Shown here one piece after another: positions 28,028-36,965 of a stretch of DNA of 64,000 nucleotides. The stretch is from Bacteroidales bacterium (GTDB lineage Bacteria; Bacteroidota; Bacteroidia; Bacteroidales; JAFGXI01), in NCBI GenBank assembly GCA_016936665.1, contig JAFGXI010000002.1, positions 1 to 64,000 on the forward strand, read 5' to 3'. The notes beneath the pieces were generated by a model. It was given only the letters and a program-made list of their open reading frames with translations, was not told the DNA's origin and ran no database searches. The position numbers were made by a program, and so were the translations under genes. Positions within the stretch are counted from its first letter, which is position 1. Every line of letters starts with the position of its first letter.

Positions 28028-30376
28028 TTAATCAAAAATTTTCTGAAGAATATTATATAATTCTGCTTTTTTGATTGGTTTGCTTATGTAATAATTACAA
28101 CCTGCTCGCATTGCTTTGTCTTTATCGCCTTGCATTGCATAAGCCGTCTGAGCAATGATCGGAATTTCTTCGTTTAATTTTCTAATTTCTTTTGTACATG
28201 TTAAGCCATCCATTTCTGGCATTTGTATATCCATTAGAATTAAATCGAAGTCAAATTTTTTAAATAACTTTAATGCTTCTTTTCCATTACTTGCATGAGT
28301 TAAATGATTGTTGTTTTTGTTAAGTATAGCGTCTAAATAAATGTAATTCTCAAAATTATCTTCTGCAATTAAAATCGCTTTTTCACTAAGATTAAAATCA
28401 CTTGTAGGTTTGGTTATTTTTTTAATATCATTTGTTTTATTGGTTTCGAAAGGTAAAGAGAAGAAGAACGTTGTGCCTACATTAATTTCAGATTCTAACC
28501 AAATTTTTCCGCCATGCAACTCTATGAGCGATTTTGTAATAGCTAGCCCCAGTCCGGTTCCTTCGAACTTTCTAGTAATGGTTTCTTCGGCTTGTCTGAA
28601 ACGTTCGAAAACTAAATCTTGAGCATCTTTTTCTATTCCTTTTCCGGTGTCTTTTATATAAAAACAGATGCTGTTATTTTCTGTATAATGACCTATCGTA
28701 ACGCTACCTTCTAATGTGAATTTTAAAGCATTGCCAATCAGGTTGATGAAAATTTGTTTTAGTCTAGTTTCGTCGCAGTTAATTGTATGTTGAACTTGTG
28801 ATTCGAAGATGATTTTTACTTTGTTTTTATTGTATGGTTCTAGCTCGAAAATAACATCATTAATAAGTTCGTTGACATTAGTCAGGTTATAATACAACTG
28901 AAAATTACCCGACTGAATTTTTGAAATGTCAAGAATGTCGTTAATTACTTTTAAAAGATGCTCTGCACTGCCATTAATCAAATTTAGGTATTTTAAATGC
29001 TGTTCATCTTCTGCTTCTTCAAGTAATATGCTAGTAAAACCTATGATTGAATTCATTGGAGTTCGGATTTCGTGGCTCATGTTAGCGAGAAAAGCCGATT
29101 TTAATTTATCGGAAGATTTAGCTTGAAAAATGAGTTCATCCCTTTTTTCTAAAATTTCTTTTATGTCTCTTTGAACTAGAATAATAGCATTATGTATATC
29201 GGCATATGGGCTATCGCTTCTGTCAATTTCTTCATCTTTAAATTCGTAAGTTTCGTCCCAAGAAACACGTCCTAATTTATTATAAATGCTTTTTATTTGG
29301 TTAGATCTTTCTGTTTCAAGAAGCTCAATTCTGGTATTAAGTTTTAATATTTCGTTGAGCAGGTTACGTTTATTTAATTTTTTATATTGATTGATAATAT
29401 TATCACTACCAACTATGTCTTTATTTTCGTATATCTCGATGGTATCGAAAACGCTTTTTAAGTTTGTAAGAACGTGTACTTTATTTTTTAAGTTGATGTA
29501 TGGACTAAAACTTCTAGCGATTTTAAGTTGGATTTTAAGCATTGGACTGGCATTAAAGAAGCCACTAGAAATTAAAACATGTCTGTGGTCGATGTACCAT
29601 CTCAGTCCATCTTTTCTCATTCCCAAAGACATAGACTTGGTATGCTCAAAATCGATGTAAAAATGATATTGTGAGTTTTTCATTTTTACTTCATCCAGAA
29701 TTTGATCAAAAGTCTCCTCGATATGAGGCATACTATCGTCGGAAAAAATGCCAATATATCGTCGTATAAAAATATTTTCGTTTATTAGATAGGTTTCATA
29801 TTCACTTAATTCATCAAGAGAACTGTGAGCCCATTTTTTCTTAATTAAATATTTGATATCAGATTTGCTTTCGAATAGTAAGCTACCATCCCAAAAAGGA
29901 ACTTGAATTTCAGGAGAGAATTTAGCTTCTTCCTTTTCTTTAATAAAGTTTAGGGTCTCTTTATAATTTTTAAATATGTATGTGTTTTTTAGGTTAGGAG
30001 AGAATAATTTCCCTGCTTTAATTAAAATTGATAAATAATTAGTGGTGTTGTAAAAACAGACGTCCAGCATTTCATCTCTATGCTTCGAAACCCATTGTAT
30101 ATAGTGACTTCGAGCTTTCGAGTTTCCGCCATTAAAATTCTTGTAATTGTGAACTAAATAGTATTTCCCATTGATTTTTTTACGAATCAAAGCTTCTACT
30201 TTTGGCCAAAGTTCTATTCTATTTCCTTCTGTTGTGTATCCGGTAACATCTAAATGAACAATATTTTTGTTGATAATACTAACAGTTATTGAATAATCGA
30301 CATCTAGAGTAGATGTAAAAATCCAATCTTCGTCTGTTTCTATTTCGTAGTTTGTTATTGCACAACGTTCCTTCAT
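28028..30376 (-). CDS. Soluble hybrid histidine kinase with C-terminal receiver and duplicated unknown N-terminal domain
   Basis: HisKA FLANMSHEIRTPMNSIIGF, HATPase GTGLGLAITKSL, receiver LILMDIQMPEMDGL; no TM segment in the N-terminus. Confidence 0.93.
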   Translation of the reverse strand: MKERCAITNYEIETDEDWIFTSTLDVDYSITVSIINKNIVHLDVTGYTTEGNRIELWPKVEALIRKKINGKYYLVHNYKNFNGGNSKARSHYIQWVSKHRDEMLDVCFYNTTNYLSILIKAGKLFSPNLKNTYIFKNYKETLNFIKEKEEAKFSPEIQVPFWDGSLLFESKSDIKYLIKKKWAHSSLDELSEYETYLINENIFIRRYIGIFSDDSMPHIEETFDQILDEVKMKNSQYHFYIDFEHTKSMSLGMRKDGLRWYIDHRHVLISSGFFNASPMLKIQLKIARSFSPYINLKNKVHVLTNLKSVFDTIEIYENKDIVGSDNIINQYKKLNKRNLLNEILKLNTRIELLETERSNQIKSIYNKLGRVSWDETYEFKDEEIDRSDSPYADIHNAIILVQRDIKEILEKRDELIFQAKSSDKLKSAFLANMSHEIRTPMNSIIGFTSILLEEAEDEQHLKYLNLINGSAEHLLKVINDILDISKIQSGNFQLYYNLTNVNELINDVIFELEPYNKNKVKIIFESQVQHTINCDETRLKQIFINLIGNALKFTLEGSVTIGHYTENNSICFYIKDTGKGIEKDAQDLVFERFRQAEETITRKFEGTGLGLAITKSLIELHGGKIWLESEINVGTTFFFSLPFETNKTNDIKKITKPTSDFNLSEKAILIAEDNFENYIYLDAILNKNNNHLTHASNGKEALKLFKKFDFDLILMDIQMPEMDGLTCTKEIRKLNEEIPIIAQTAYAMQGDKDKAMRAGCNYYISKPIKKAELYNILQKIFD

Positions 30377-30430
30377 TCTTTAGTTATTTCTGGCCTTTGG
30401 TAAAACGTATTATAGTGACTAAAGTTTCAT

Positions 30431-32839
30431 CTAGCTTCGTTTTAATTTTTTAAGCAATTTGATAGCAAATGGCAGTTTTATTTCTTCGTCGTAATAATTG
30501 TGGCTGTAATAGGTGCCTCCGTATTTGTAATTATAATTGTATTTATAAGAGTAATAACCACTTAAGTTAATATCGTTGATTACAATATTTAAATTGATTT
30601 TGTTTTTTTCTTTGATGTCGTTTAAAAACTCTAAAACTGAAATGTTTGAGTAATCTTGGCGAATCACGTACAAATGAATATCGACACTTGGCGACAGTAA
30701 AAGAGCATCGGTTACAAGTGCAATAGGAGGGGTGTCTAAAATAACATAGTCGAAGCTTTCTTTGAGGTGCTCGATTAATTCATTCATTTTGGCTAGTTCT
30801 AACAATTCAGCGGGGTTAGGAGGAATGGCTCCGGCTAAAATAACAGACAAGTTTTTAACTTTAGTTGGTCTAATAATTTGTTGTAAATCACAAGAGTTGG
30901 TTAAATATTCGCTTACACCATCTTCGTTTTCGAACTCAAAGTATTTATGTAAACTGGGCTTTCTGAGGTCTAAGCCTATAATAATCGTTTTTTTATCCAG
31001 TGCTGCCAGAACAGAAGCTGTGTTAACTGCTGTGAAGGTTTTTCCTTCGCCACTTATTGTAGATGTTACCGACAAAACCGTAGACCCTTCTGTTTTATTA
31101 ATTAAACTATATTTTAGATTAGTCCTTAATTTTCTGAACGATTCAGAAATAGATGATCTTGGAAATGCATGTACGACTAAATCTGAATTTTTATTGTTAT
31201 GCCCAATTTCTGCAATAATTGGAATATTGGTTCGTTTTTCGATGTCTTTTCTTTCGTGTATTTTATTATCAAAGAAGTCTATTAAAACAATGATTAGCAA
31301 TGGAATAAAAAAGGCAATGATAATTGCAATTATATAATTTGTCTTTTCGTTTGGCGATAATTTTATGGCATTATCCGTTCTAGAATAGTCAAGAATTTTA
31401 TTTTCGGCAGTATTAGATGCCATTACAATACCGGTTTCAGCTCTTTTTTGTAATAGATAATTATAAATTTCATCGTTAAGGGCGTATTTTCTCTGAATGT
31501 TAATCAATTGCTTCTCGGTAACCGGTAGTTTTCTAATGTCGTTATCAAGCCTGTCGATGCGTTTGTTTATTCCTTCTATCGATAAATTATTACTGTTGAT
31601 TATCGTTTTTACATTCTCCGATATTAACTGTTTATTTTGAGTAATTTTTCCGTTGTATAACGCAATTACAGGATTGTTTTTAGAGGCTCCATAAGATAAG
31701 GCACTTCTTTGAGAATACAAGTCGTTAAGGTCTAATACAAGCCTGTTTAATGCTCCATCGTTTATGCCAGCAAACGATGGAGACAAAACGGACAAAGTGT
31801 CTTTGTTGCTTTTGATGTATTCGAGTAAATAATTGAAGTATTGATCTTTTACAATTAATTCAGCCTTTTCTGCTTGAATTTTCTCGAGTTGTGTAAAAAG
31901 TTCTTTGCCTTCGTTACTAAGATTAACAATTCTATTGTTTTCTTTGAATTGTTGTAGTTTATCTTCTACAAGTCTTAAAGAATCTGTTATACTACCAAGT
32001 TGCTCATCGATGAATTTAATTGTTTTGGCGTTGATTTCATTTTTTTCATCTAAATCCATTTGAATATATTGATCGCACAGCATATTTAGGAAATCAACCT
32101 CTTTTGCAATTACTTTTCCTGTGCTTGATAGAACCAATATAGAACTTTTATCATCGCTCGATTCGATTTTAAGTTTTCTTTTGACACCATTAGTTGTTCC
32201 GTTCAAATTATTTATAACAAAATAATACTCATTTCCCTTCAAAGAGTCTAAGTCAAAATCTTTTTTGAAAATTGTAAAATTGTAGTTTCCAGAGGAATAA
32301 GGCATGCCAAAATATAGCTCTTTTTCAGTTTGCGCCTCATCATCGAGAATTAAAGAGTACTTTTCATTATTTAAAAGAATTAAATGTATGGGAGTATCAA
32401 ATTTATTTTTTTTCAATGTATCTACTACTACAGTAAATGGAGCCCTATTATACATTTCGGGTTGTCTGATTCTTCCTACTGAAAAATATGAAACATTAAA
32501 GTTTAATTTTTCAACAACTTTTCTAATTAGCGAATAGGAATAAAGTACTCCAATCTCGTTTTCAACGTTTTTTCTTCTAACTCTATCGAATACTCTAAAT
32601 TCTTGTACAATATTTTCAATTCCAGAATTGGCAGAATTACTTTTATCTCGAATTAAAATGCTTGCTTTTACAGAGTATATAGGGTCGGTGTATTTATTTA
32701 CAAAATAGGTAAACGATATGGCAATAAAAATAGTCAAAACAAACCAATACCAATTCGATAGTATTTTGAATATAAACTTTTTAACATCAAAAGTTTCTGT
32801 TGACTCTAGCAATGAATGTATATCTTGATTTTGGCTCAT
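30431..32839 (-). CDS. Wzc-like polysaccharide copolymerase with tyrosine autokinase domain
   Basis: Wzz domain, two TM segments, Walker-type SGEGKTFTAVNTA, VILDTPPIALVTDALLL, tyrosine-rich C-terminus. Confidence 0.93.
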   Translation of the reverse strand: MSQNQDIHSLLESTETFDVKKFIFKILSNWYWFVLTIFIAISFTYFVNKYTDPIYSVKASILIRDKSNSANSGIENIVQEFRVFDRVRRKNVENEIGVLYSYSLIRKVVEKLNFNVSYFSVGRIRQPEMYNRAPFTVVVDTLKKNKFDTPIHLILLNNEKYSLILDDEAQTEKELYFGMPYSSGNYNFTIFKKDFDLDSLKGNEYYFVINNLNGTTNGVKRKLKIESSDDKSSILVLSSTGKVIAKEVDFLNMLCDQYIQMDLDEKNEINAKTIKFIDEQLGSITDSLRLVEDKLQQFKENNRIVNLSNEGKELFTQLEKIQAEKAELIVKDQYFNYLLEYIKSNKDTLSVLSPSFAGINDGALNRLVLDLNDLYSQRSALSYGASKNNPVIALYNGKITQNKQLISENVKTIINSNNLSIEGINKRIDRLDNDIRKLPVTEKQLINIQRKYALNDEIYNYLLQKRAETGIVMASNTAENKILDYSRTDNAIKLSPNEKTNYIIAIIIAFFIPLLIIVLIDFFDNKIHERKDIEKRTNIPIIAEIGHNNKNSDLVVHAFPRSSISESFRKLRTNLKYSLINKTEGSTVLSVTSTISGEGKTFTAVNTASVLAALDKKTIIIGLDLRKPSLHKYFEFENEDGVSEYLTNSCDLQQIIRPTKVKNLSVILAGAIPPNPAELLELAKMNELIEHLKESFDYVILDTPPIALVTDALLLSPSVDIHLYVIRQDYSNISVLEFLNDIKEKNKINLNIVINDINLSGYYSYKYNYNYKYGGTYYSHNYYDEEIKLPFAIKLLKKLKRS

Positions 32840-33615
32840 TATTTTCCAATGAAGTTAAGGACAAGAATTGTTGTCGAAATAGATGAAAATATTAACGCAA
32901 TATTGGGTAGGTTTTGTCTAAAAGATTTGTTTCTAACTGGTTCTATGTATATTATATCGTTAGGTTGAATATAATATGCTTCACTTTCTAAGATTTTTGA
33001 TTGCGTAAAGTCGAATATTATTATTTTATTTCCGGTTTCTGTTTTTCTTATAATTTTTGCTTGGGTTTTATTTCCAAAAACGGTTACATCGCCGGCATCG
33101 GCAACGGCTTGAAAAATGGTTAGTCTATCATTAAAATTATTATATGTGCCAGGGTGTAAAACTTCGCCGATAATAGAGTATCTAAAGCTTAATAATTTAA
33201 CGGTTACAACAGCGTCGCTAATGTATTGTCTGGCAATTTTCTGAATTGTATCTTGGCATGTTTCAATTTTTAAATTTTTAACTAGCACAGCGCCAATTAT
33301 GGGCAAATTTACATATCCGGAATCGTTAACTGAATAGCCATTAATATAGATATTAGACTGAGAATTCCACATAGAATATTGGTATGTTCCTTCGGTTTTA
33401 CTAAAAGTTTCTGACACAGCTTTGTTTAAGGAGAAGATATCTATGTAAAGAACATCACCAGTAGATATCAAGTGGTAAATATTTTGCGCAATATAAACAT
33501 GTGCAGAATCTTGAGATTCGTTTTGCAAATACAGAATCTTTTTTCTTGATGTACAAGAGCTTAGAGCGATCAAGAAAATGAATGATATAACTATTGTAAT
33601 ACGAAAGTTTTTCAT
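32839..33615 (-). CDS. Outer-membrane polysaccharide export (OPX) lipoprotein, Wza-like
   Basis: Lipobox LSSCTSR; poly_export/SLBB (ISTGDVLYIDIFSLN; GEVLHPGTYN). Confidence 0.9.
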   Translation of the reverse strand: MKNFRITIVISFIFLIALSSCTSRKKILYLQNESQDSAHVYIAQNIYHLISTGDVLYIDIFSLNKAVSETFSKTEGTYQYSMWNSQSNIYINGYSVNDSGYVNLPIIGAVLVKNLKIETCQDTIQKIARQYISDAVVTVKLLSFRYSIIGEVLHPGTYNNFNDRLTIFQAVADAGDVTVFGNKTQAKIIRKTETGNKIIIFDFTQSKILESEAYYIQPNDIIYIEPVRNKSFRQNLPNIALIFSSISTTILVLNFIGK

Positions 33616-33635
33616 TTTATATTTTTAGACTATTG

Positions 33636-33643
33636 CAAAAATA
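33636..33643 (-). promoter_or_regulatory. Candidate -7 element (TATTTTTG) for the wza-wzc-HK operon
   Basis: Exact TAnnTTTG on the minus strand 21 bp upstream of the wza-like start. Confidence 0.35.
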
Positions 33644-33704
33644 ATAAAATCGAAACACTAAGGTATACAAATTGCGATAATAGTGTATGTTCAGTTCGTT
33701 GGTA

Positions 33705-35891
33705 TTAATTGGCTACTTCTGAAATAAACATGATTCTAACTAATCGTATTTCATCTTCTGTGAAACCTTCTTCTTCAAATTCATCCAGAGCATCGCTTAT
33801 ATTATCGTCGTCAACGTCCATAAAATAATCGAATAAATCATCAATTTTATCTTCATCTATCTCACTCTCAATATAATAGGCGATATCTATTTTTGTGCCC
33901 GAATAAACAATGGCTTCTAGCTTTTTTATTAGTGCTTCAAGCTCAATTCCCAAAGAGTCGGCAATTTCGTTTAGAGGGACTTGACGATCGATCGATTTGA
34001 TAATTTGTAGTTTGTCGCCCGATTTTTTAACTACGGTTCTAACGACTAAATCGTCCGGGCGTTCTATTTGATTGTCTTCTACATACTGATTAATTAGTTG
34101 TAGAAATGGCTCTCCGTATCTGCTTACTTTTCCACTGCCTACCCCGGAAATATTGCTCAATTCCTCTTCAGTCAAAGGGTAGTGAATAGACATTTCATCT
34201 AATGAGGTATCTTGAAAAATAACATATGGCGGAATATCTTTTTGTTTTGCAATTTTTTTCCTCAAATCTTTAAGCATCTTAACCAATTTTGGATCGCCTG
34301 AAGAAGATACCATGGCGTTGTTTTGAGCCTCTTCTTCGCTTTCTTCGTAGTTAACGTGTCGTATTAAAGTATAAGGATGAGGATTTTTGATAAATTGTTC
34401 GCCTAATTCAGTTAAGAAAATTAATCCGTAATTATCAATTTCTTTTTCAATAAACCGCCCAATTAAACTTTGTCTGAGTACGGCAGTCCAAAATTTTACA
34501 TCATGCTCACTTCCTGCACCATAATGTTTTAGCAAGTGTAAATTATGTGATTTTATTTCTGAATTTTCAGAACCAACAATTACTTCGGCAATCAATTCGG
34601 CTTTAAATTTCTCTTGCATTTCTTGAATAGTTTCAAGAGCAATTGAAACATATTCCTGTCCTTCGAATCGTTCTTTGGGGTATTTGCAATTATCGCAATT
34701 TCCGCAAGGTTCAATATCTTCACCAAAATAATTTAAAAGAGTGATTCTTCTACAAATAGACGATTCTGCAAATGAGGCTGTCTCAATTAACAATTGCTTA
34801 CCGATTTCCTGCTCAGCAACTGGCTTGCCCTGCATGAACTTTTCGAGCTTCTGAATGTCTTTATAAGAGTAAAAAGCAATGCATTGTCCTTCGCCACCGT
34901 CTCTACCGGCACGGCCGGTTTCTTGATAATACGATTCTAAACTCTTAGGAATATCGTAATGAATTACAAACCGAACATCTGGTTTGTCGATGCCCATTCC
35001 AAAGGCAATAGTCGCTACAATTACATCGACATCTTCCATTAAAAATTCATCTTGATGTTTTGCTCTCGTGTTTGCATCCATGCCTGCATGATAAGCAAGC
35101 GCTTTAATGTCGTTAACTTGAAGTGTTTGAGCTAATTCTTCAACTTTCTTCCTACTCAAGCAATAAATGATAATGGATTTTCGAGGATTATTTTTAATTA
35201 TTTTAATAATCTCTTTTGTCGCGTTTACTTTTGGTCTTATTTCGTAATATAGATTTTCTCTATTGAACGATGCTTTATATAAATCTGCATTTGGAATACC
35301 AAGATTTTTTTGAATATCGTGCTGAACCTTTAATGTTGCAGTCGCAGTTAAAGCTATGATAGGAGCAATTCCAATTTTTTCGATGGTAGGTCTAAGACGT
35401 CTGTATTCTGGCCTAAAATCGTGTCCCCATTCCGAAATACAATGCGCCTCGTCAATAGCATAAAAAGAGATTTTTATTTGTTGAAAAAACTCGATATTAT
35501 CTTCCTTTGTCAAAGTTTCAGGAGCGACATATAATAATTTTGTCTTTCCCTTTAACACATCTTCTCTAACTTTTGTAGTTTCTGCTTTGTTCAGCGATGA
35601 GTTCAAAAAGTGAGTAATAGAGTCGTTAGACGAATAGCTCCTTAAAGCATCGACTTGGTTCTTCATTAAGGCAATAAGTGGCGAAATAACGATAGCAGTA
35701 CCTTCTTGCATTAAAGCGGGAAGCTGATAACATAAAGACTTACCACCTCCAGTTGGCATGAGTACAAATGTATTGTTGCCGTCTAGTATATTATGTATAA
35801 TTGATTCTTGTTCGCCTTTAAAACGACCGAAACCAAAATGTTGTTTTAAACTTTTATGTAATAAATCAGAATTCATATATTTGATTGTCAT
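33705..35891 (-). CDS. recQ: ATP-dependent DNA helicase RecQ
   Basis: MPTGGGKSLCYQLPA, DEAHCISEWGHDFRPEY, Zn-binding CRRITLLNYFGE...CGNCDNC, RQC and HRDC. Confidence 0.96.
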   Translation of the reverse strand: MTIKYMNSDLLHKSLKQHFGFGRFKGEQESIIHNILDGNNTFVLMPTGGGKSLCYQLPALMQEGTAIVISPLIALMKNQVDALRSYSSNDSITHFLNSSLNKAETTKVREDVLKGKTKLLYVAPETLTKEDNIEFFQQIKISFYAIDEAHCISEWGHDFRPEYRRLRPTIEKIGIAPIIALTATATLKVQHDIQKNLGIPNADLYKASFNRENLYYEIRPKVNATKEIIKIIKNNPRKSIIIYCLSRKKVEELAQTLQVNDIKALAYHAGMDANTRAKHQDEFLMEDVDVIVATIAFGMGIDKPDVRFVIHYDIPKSLESYYQETGRAGRDGGEGQCIAFYSYKDIQKLEKFMQGKPVAEQEIGKQLLIETASFAESSICRRITLLNYFGEDIEPCGNCDNCKYPKERFEGQEYVSIALETIQEMQEKFKAELIAEVIVGSENSEIKSHNLHLLKHYGAGSEHDVKFWTAVLRQSLIGRFIEKEIDNYGLIFLTELGEQFIKNPHPYTLIRHVNYEESEEEAQNNAMVSSSGDPKLVKMLKDLRKKIAKQKDIPPYVIFQDTSLDEMSIHYPLTEEELSNISGVGSGKVSRYGEPFLQLINQYVEDNQIERPDDLVVRTVVKKSGDKLQIIKSIDRQVPLNEIADSLGIELEALIKKLEAIVYSGTKIDIAYYIESEIDEDKIDDLFDYFMDVDDDNISDALDEFEEEGFTEDEIRLVRIMFISEVAN

Positions 35892-35920
35892 TTCTAACGG
35901 AAGCTATGGAAAAAGATTGT

Positions 35921-35928
35921 TACTTTTG
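35921..35928 (+). promoter_or_regulatory. Candidate -7 element (TACTTTTG) for the KdsD/KpsF-like gene
   Basis: Exact TAnnTTTG in the recQ/kdsD divergent gap. Confidence 0.35.
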
Positions 35929-35990
35929 TGGCTAACCTCATAACGAAGTTAATGATTATATTTTTTTTGGGCAATACTTTTAATAACAAT

Positions 35991-36965
35991 ATGGACAACT
36001 TTCATCAAAATATACACGAACTTGCTGTAAATACAATCCGAACCGAGTCGGCAGCAATTTTAAAATTAGCAGATTATATCGATCAAGATTTTGTGCGTAT
36101 AATTGATTTGCTATATTCTAGTGAAGGTAGGGTAATAATTACAGGCATAGGAAAAAGTGCGATTATTGGACAGAAGATTGTTGCAACGTTAAATTCAACA
36201 GGCACACCTTCTATTTTTATGCATGCTGCCGATGCAATACACGGCGATCTTGGAATTGTACAAGATGACGACTCTGTTATTTGCATATCTAAAAGTGGTA
36301 ATACTCCAGAAATTAAAGTTTTAGTTCCTTTAATTTTAAACAGAGGAAATAAACTGATTGCAATGGTTTCTAATACAGATTCTTATTTAGCTAAAAATGC
36401 ACATTATGTATTAAAAGCAATTATTGAGAAAGAAGCTTGTCCAAACAATCTAGCGCCAACTACCAGCACAACAGCTCAATTGGTTTTGGGCGATGCAATG
36501 GCAATTTGTTTACTAGATAGAAGAGGTTTTAGCAAAGAAGATTTTGCCAAAGTACATCCGGGCGGTTCGCTAGGGAAAAAGCTTTATCTTAGAGTCGAAG
36601 ACCTTTTTAAAATGAACGATAAACCAATGGTTTTTGAAGACACAAGCCTTTCGGATACGATTTACGAAATCTCATCTAAGCGTCTAGGTGCTACGGCTGT
36701 TGTAACAAAAGACGAAACGCTAATAGGTTTTATTACCGATGGCGATATTAGAAGGATGTTGCAGAGGGGGGCAAATCTTCAGAGTATTACGGCACAACGT
36801 ATTATGTCGTCGAGACCTAAATCTGTACACCCCGATGATATGGCAATTTCTGCATTTCATATCATGGAAAAATATAAAATTACTCAATTACCGGTGTTGG
36901 ATGAAAACGGGAAGTATTTAGGAATGGTTCATTTACACGATATTCTAAAAGAAGGAATTGTATAA
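35991..36965 (+). CDS. KpsF/GutQ sugar-phosphate isomerase (arabinose-5-phosphate isomerase, KdsD) with two CBS domains
   Basis: ITGIGKSAIIGQKIVATLNSTGTPSIFMHAADAIHGDLG; CBS pair. Start MDNFHQNIHE preferred over 35928. Confidence 0.92.
   Translation: MDNFHQNIHELAVNTIRTESAAILKLADYIDQDFVRIIDLLYSSEGRVIITGIGKSAIIGQKIVATLNSTGTPSIFMHAADAIHGDLGIVQDDDSVICISKSGNTPEIKVLVPLILNRGNKLIAMVSNTDSYLAKNAHYVLKAIIEKEACPNNLAPTTSTTAQLVLGDAMAICLLDRRGFSKEDFAKVHPGGSLGKKLYLRVEDLFKMNDKPMVFEDTSLSDTIYEISSKRLGATAVVTKDETLIGFITDGDIRRMLQRGANLQSITAQRIMSSRPKSVHPDDMAISAFHIMEKYKITQLPVLDENGKYLGMVHLHDILKEGIV

Noticed and set aside
30762-31337. 191-aa plus-strand ORF opposite wzc
   Set aside because: Antisense to conserved kinase domain; composition is a mirror of the real frame.
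35928-35990. Upstream start of the KpsF-like ORF
   Set aside because: N-terminal extension MANLITKLMIIFFLG overlaps the likely promoter; MDNFHQN at 35991 is the sensible start.
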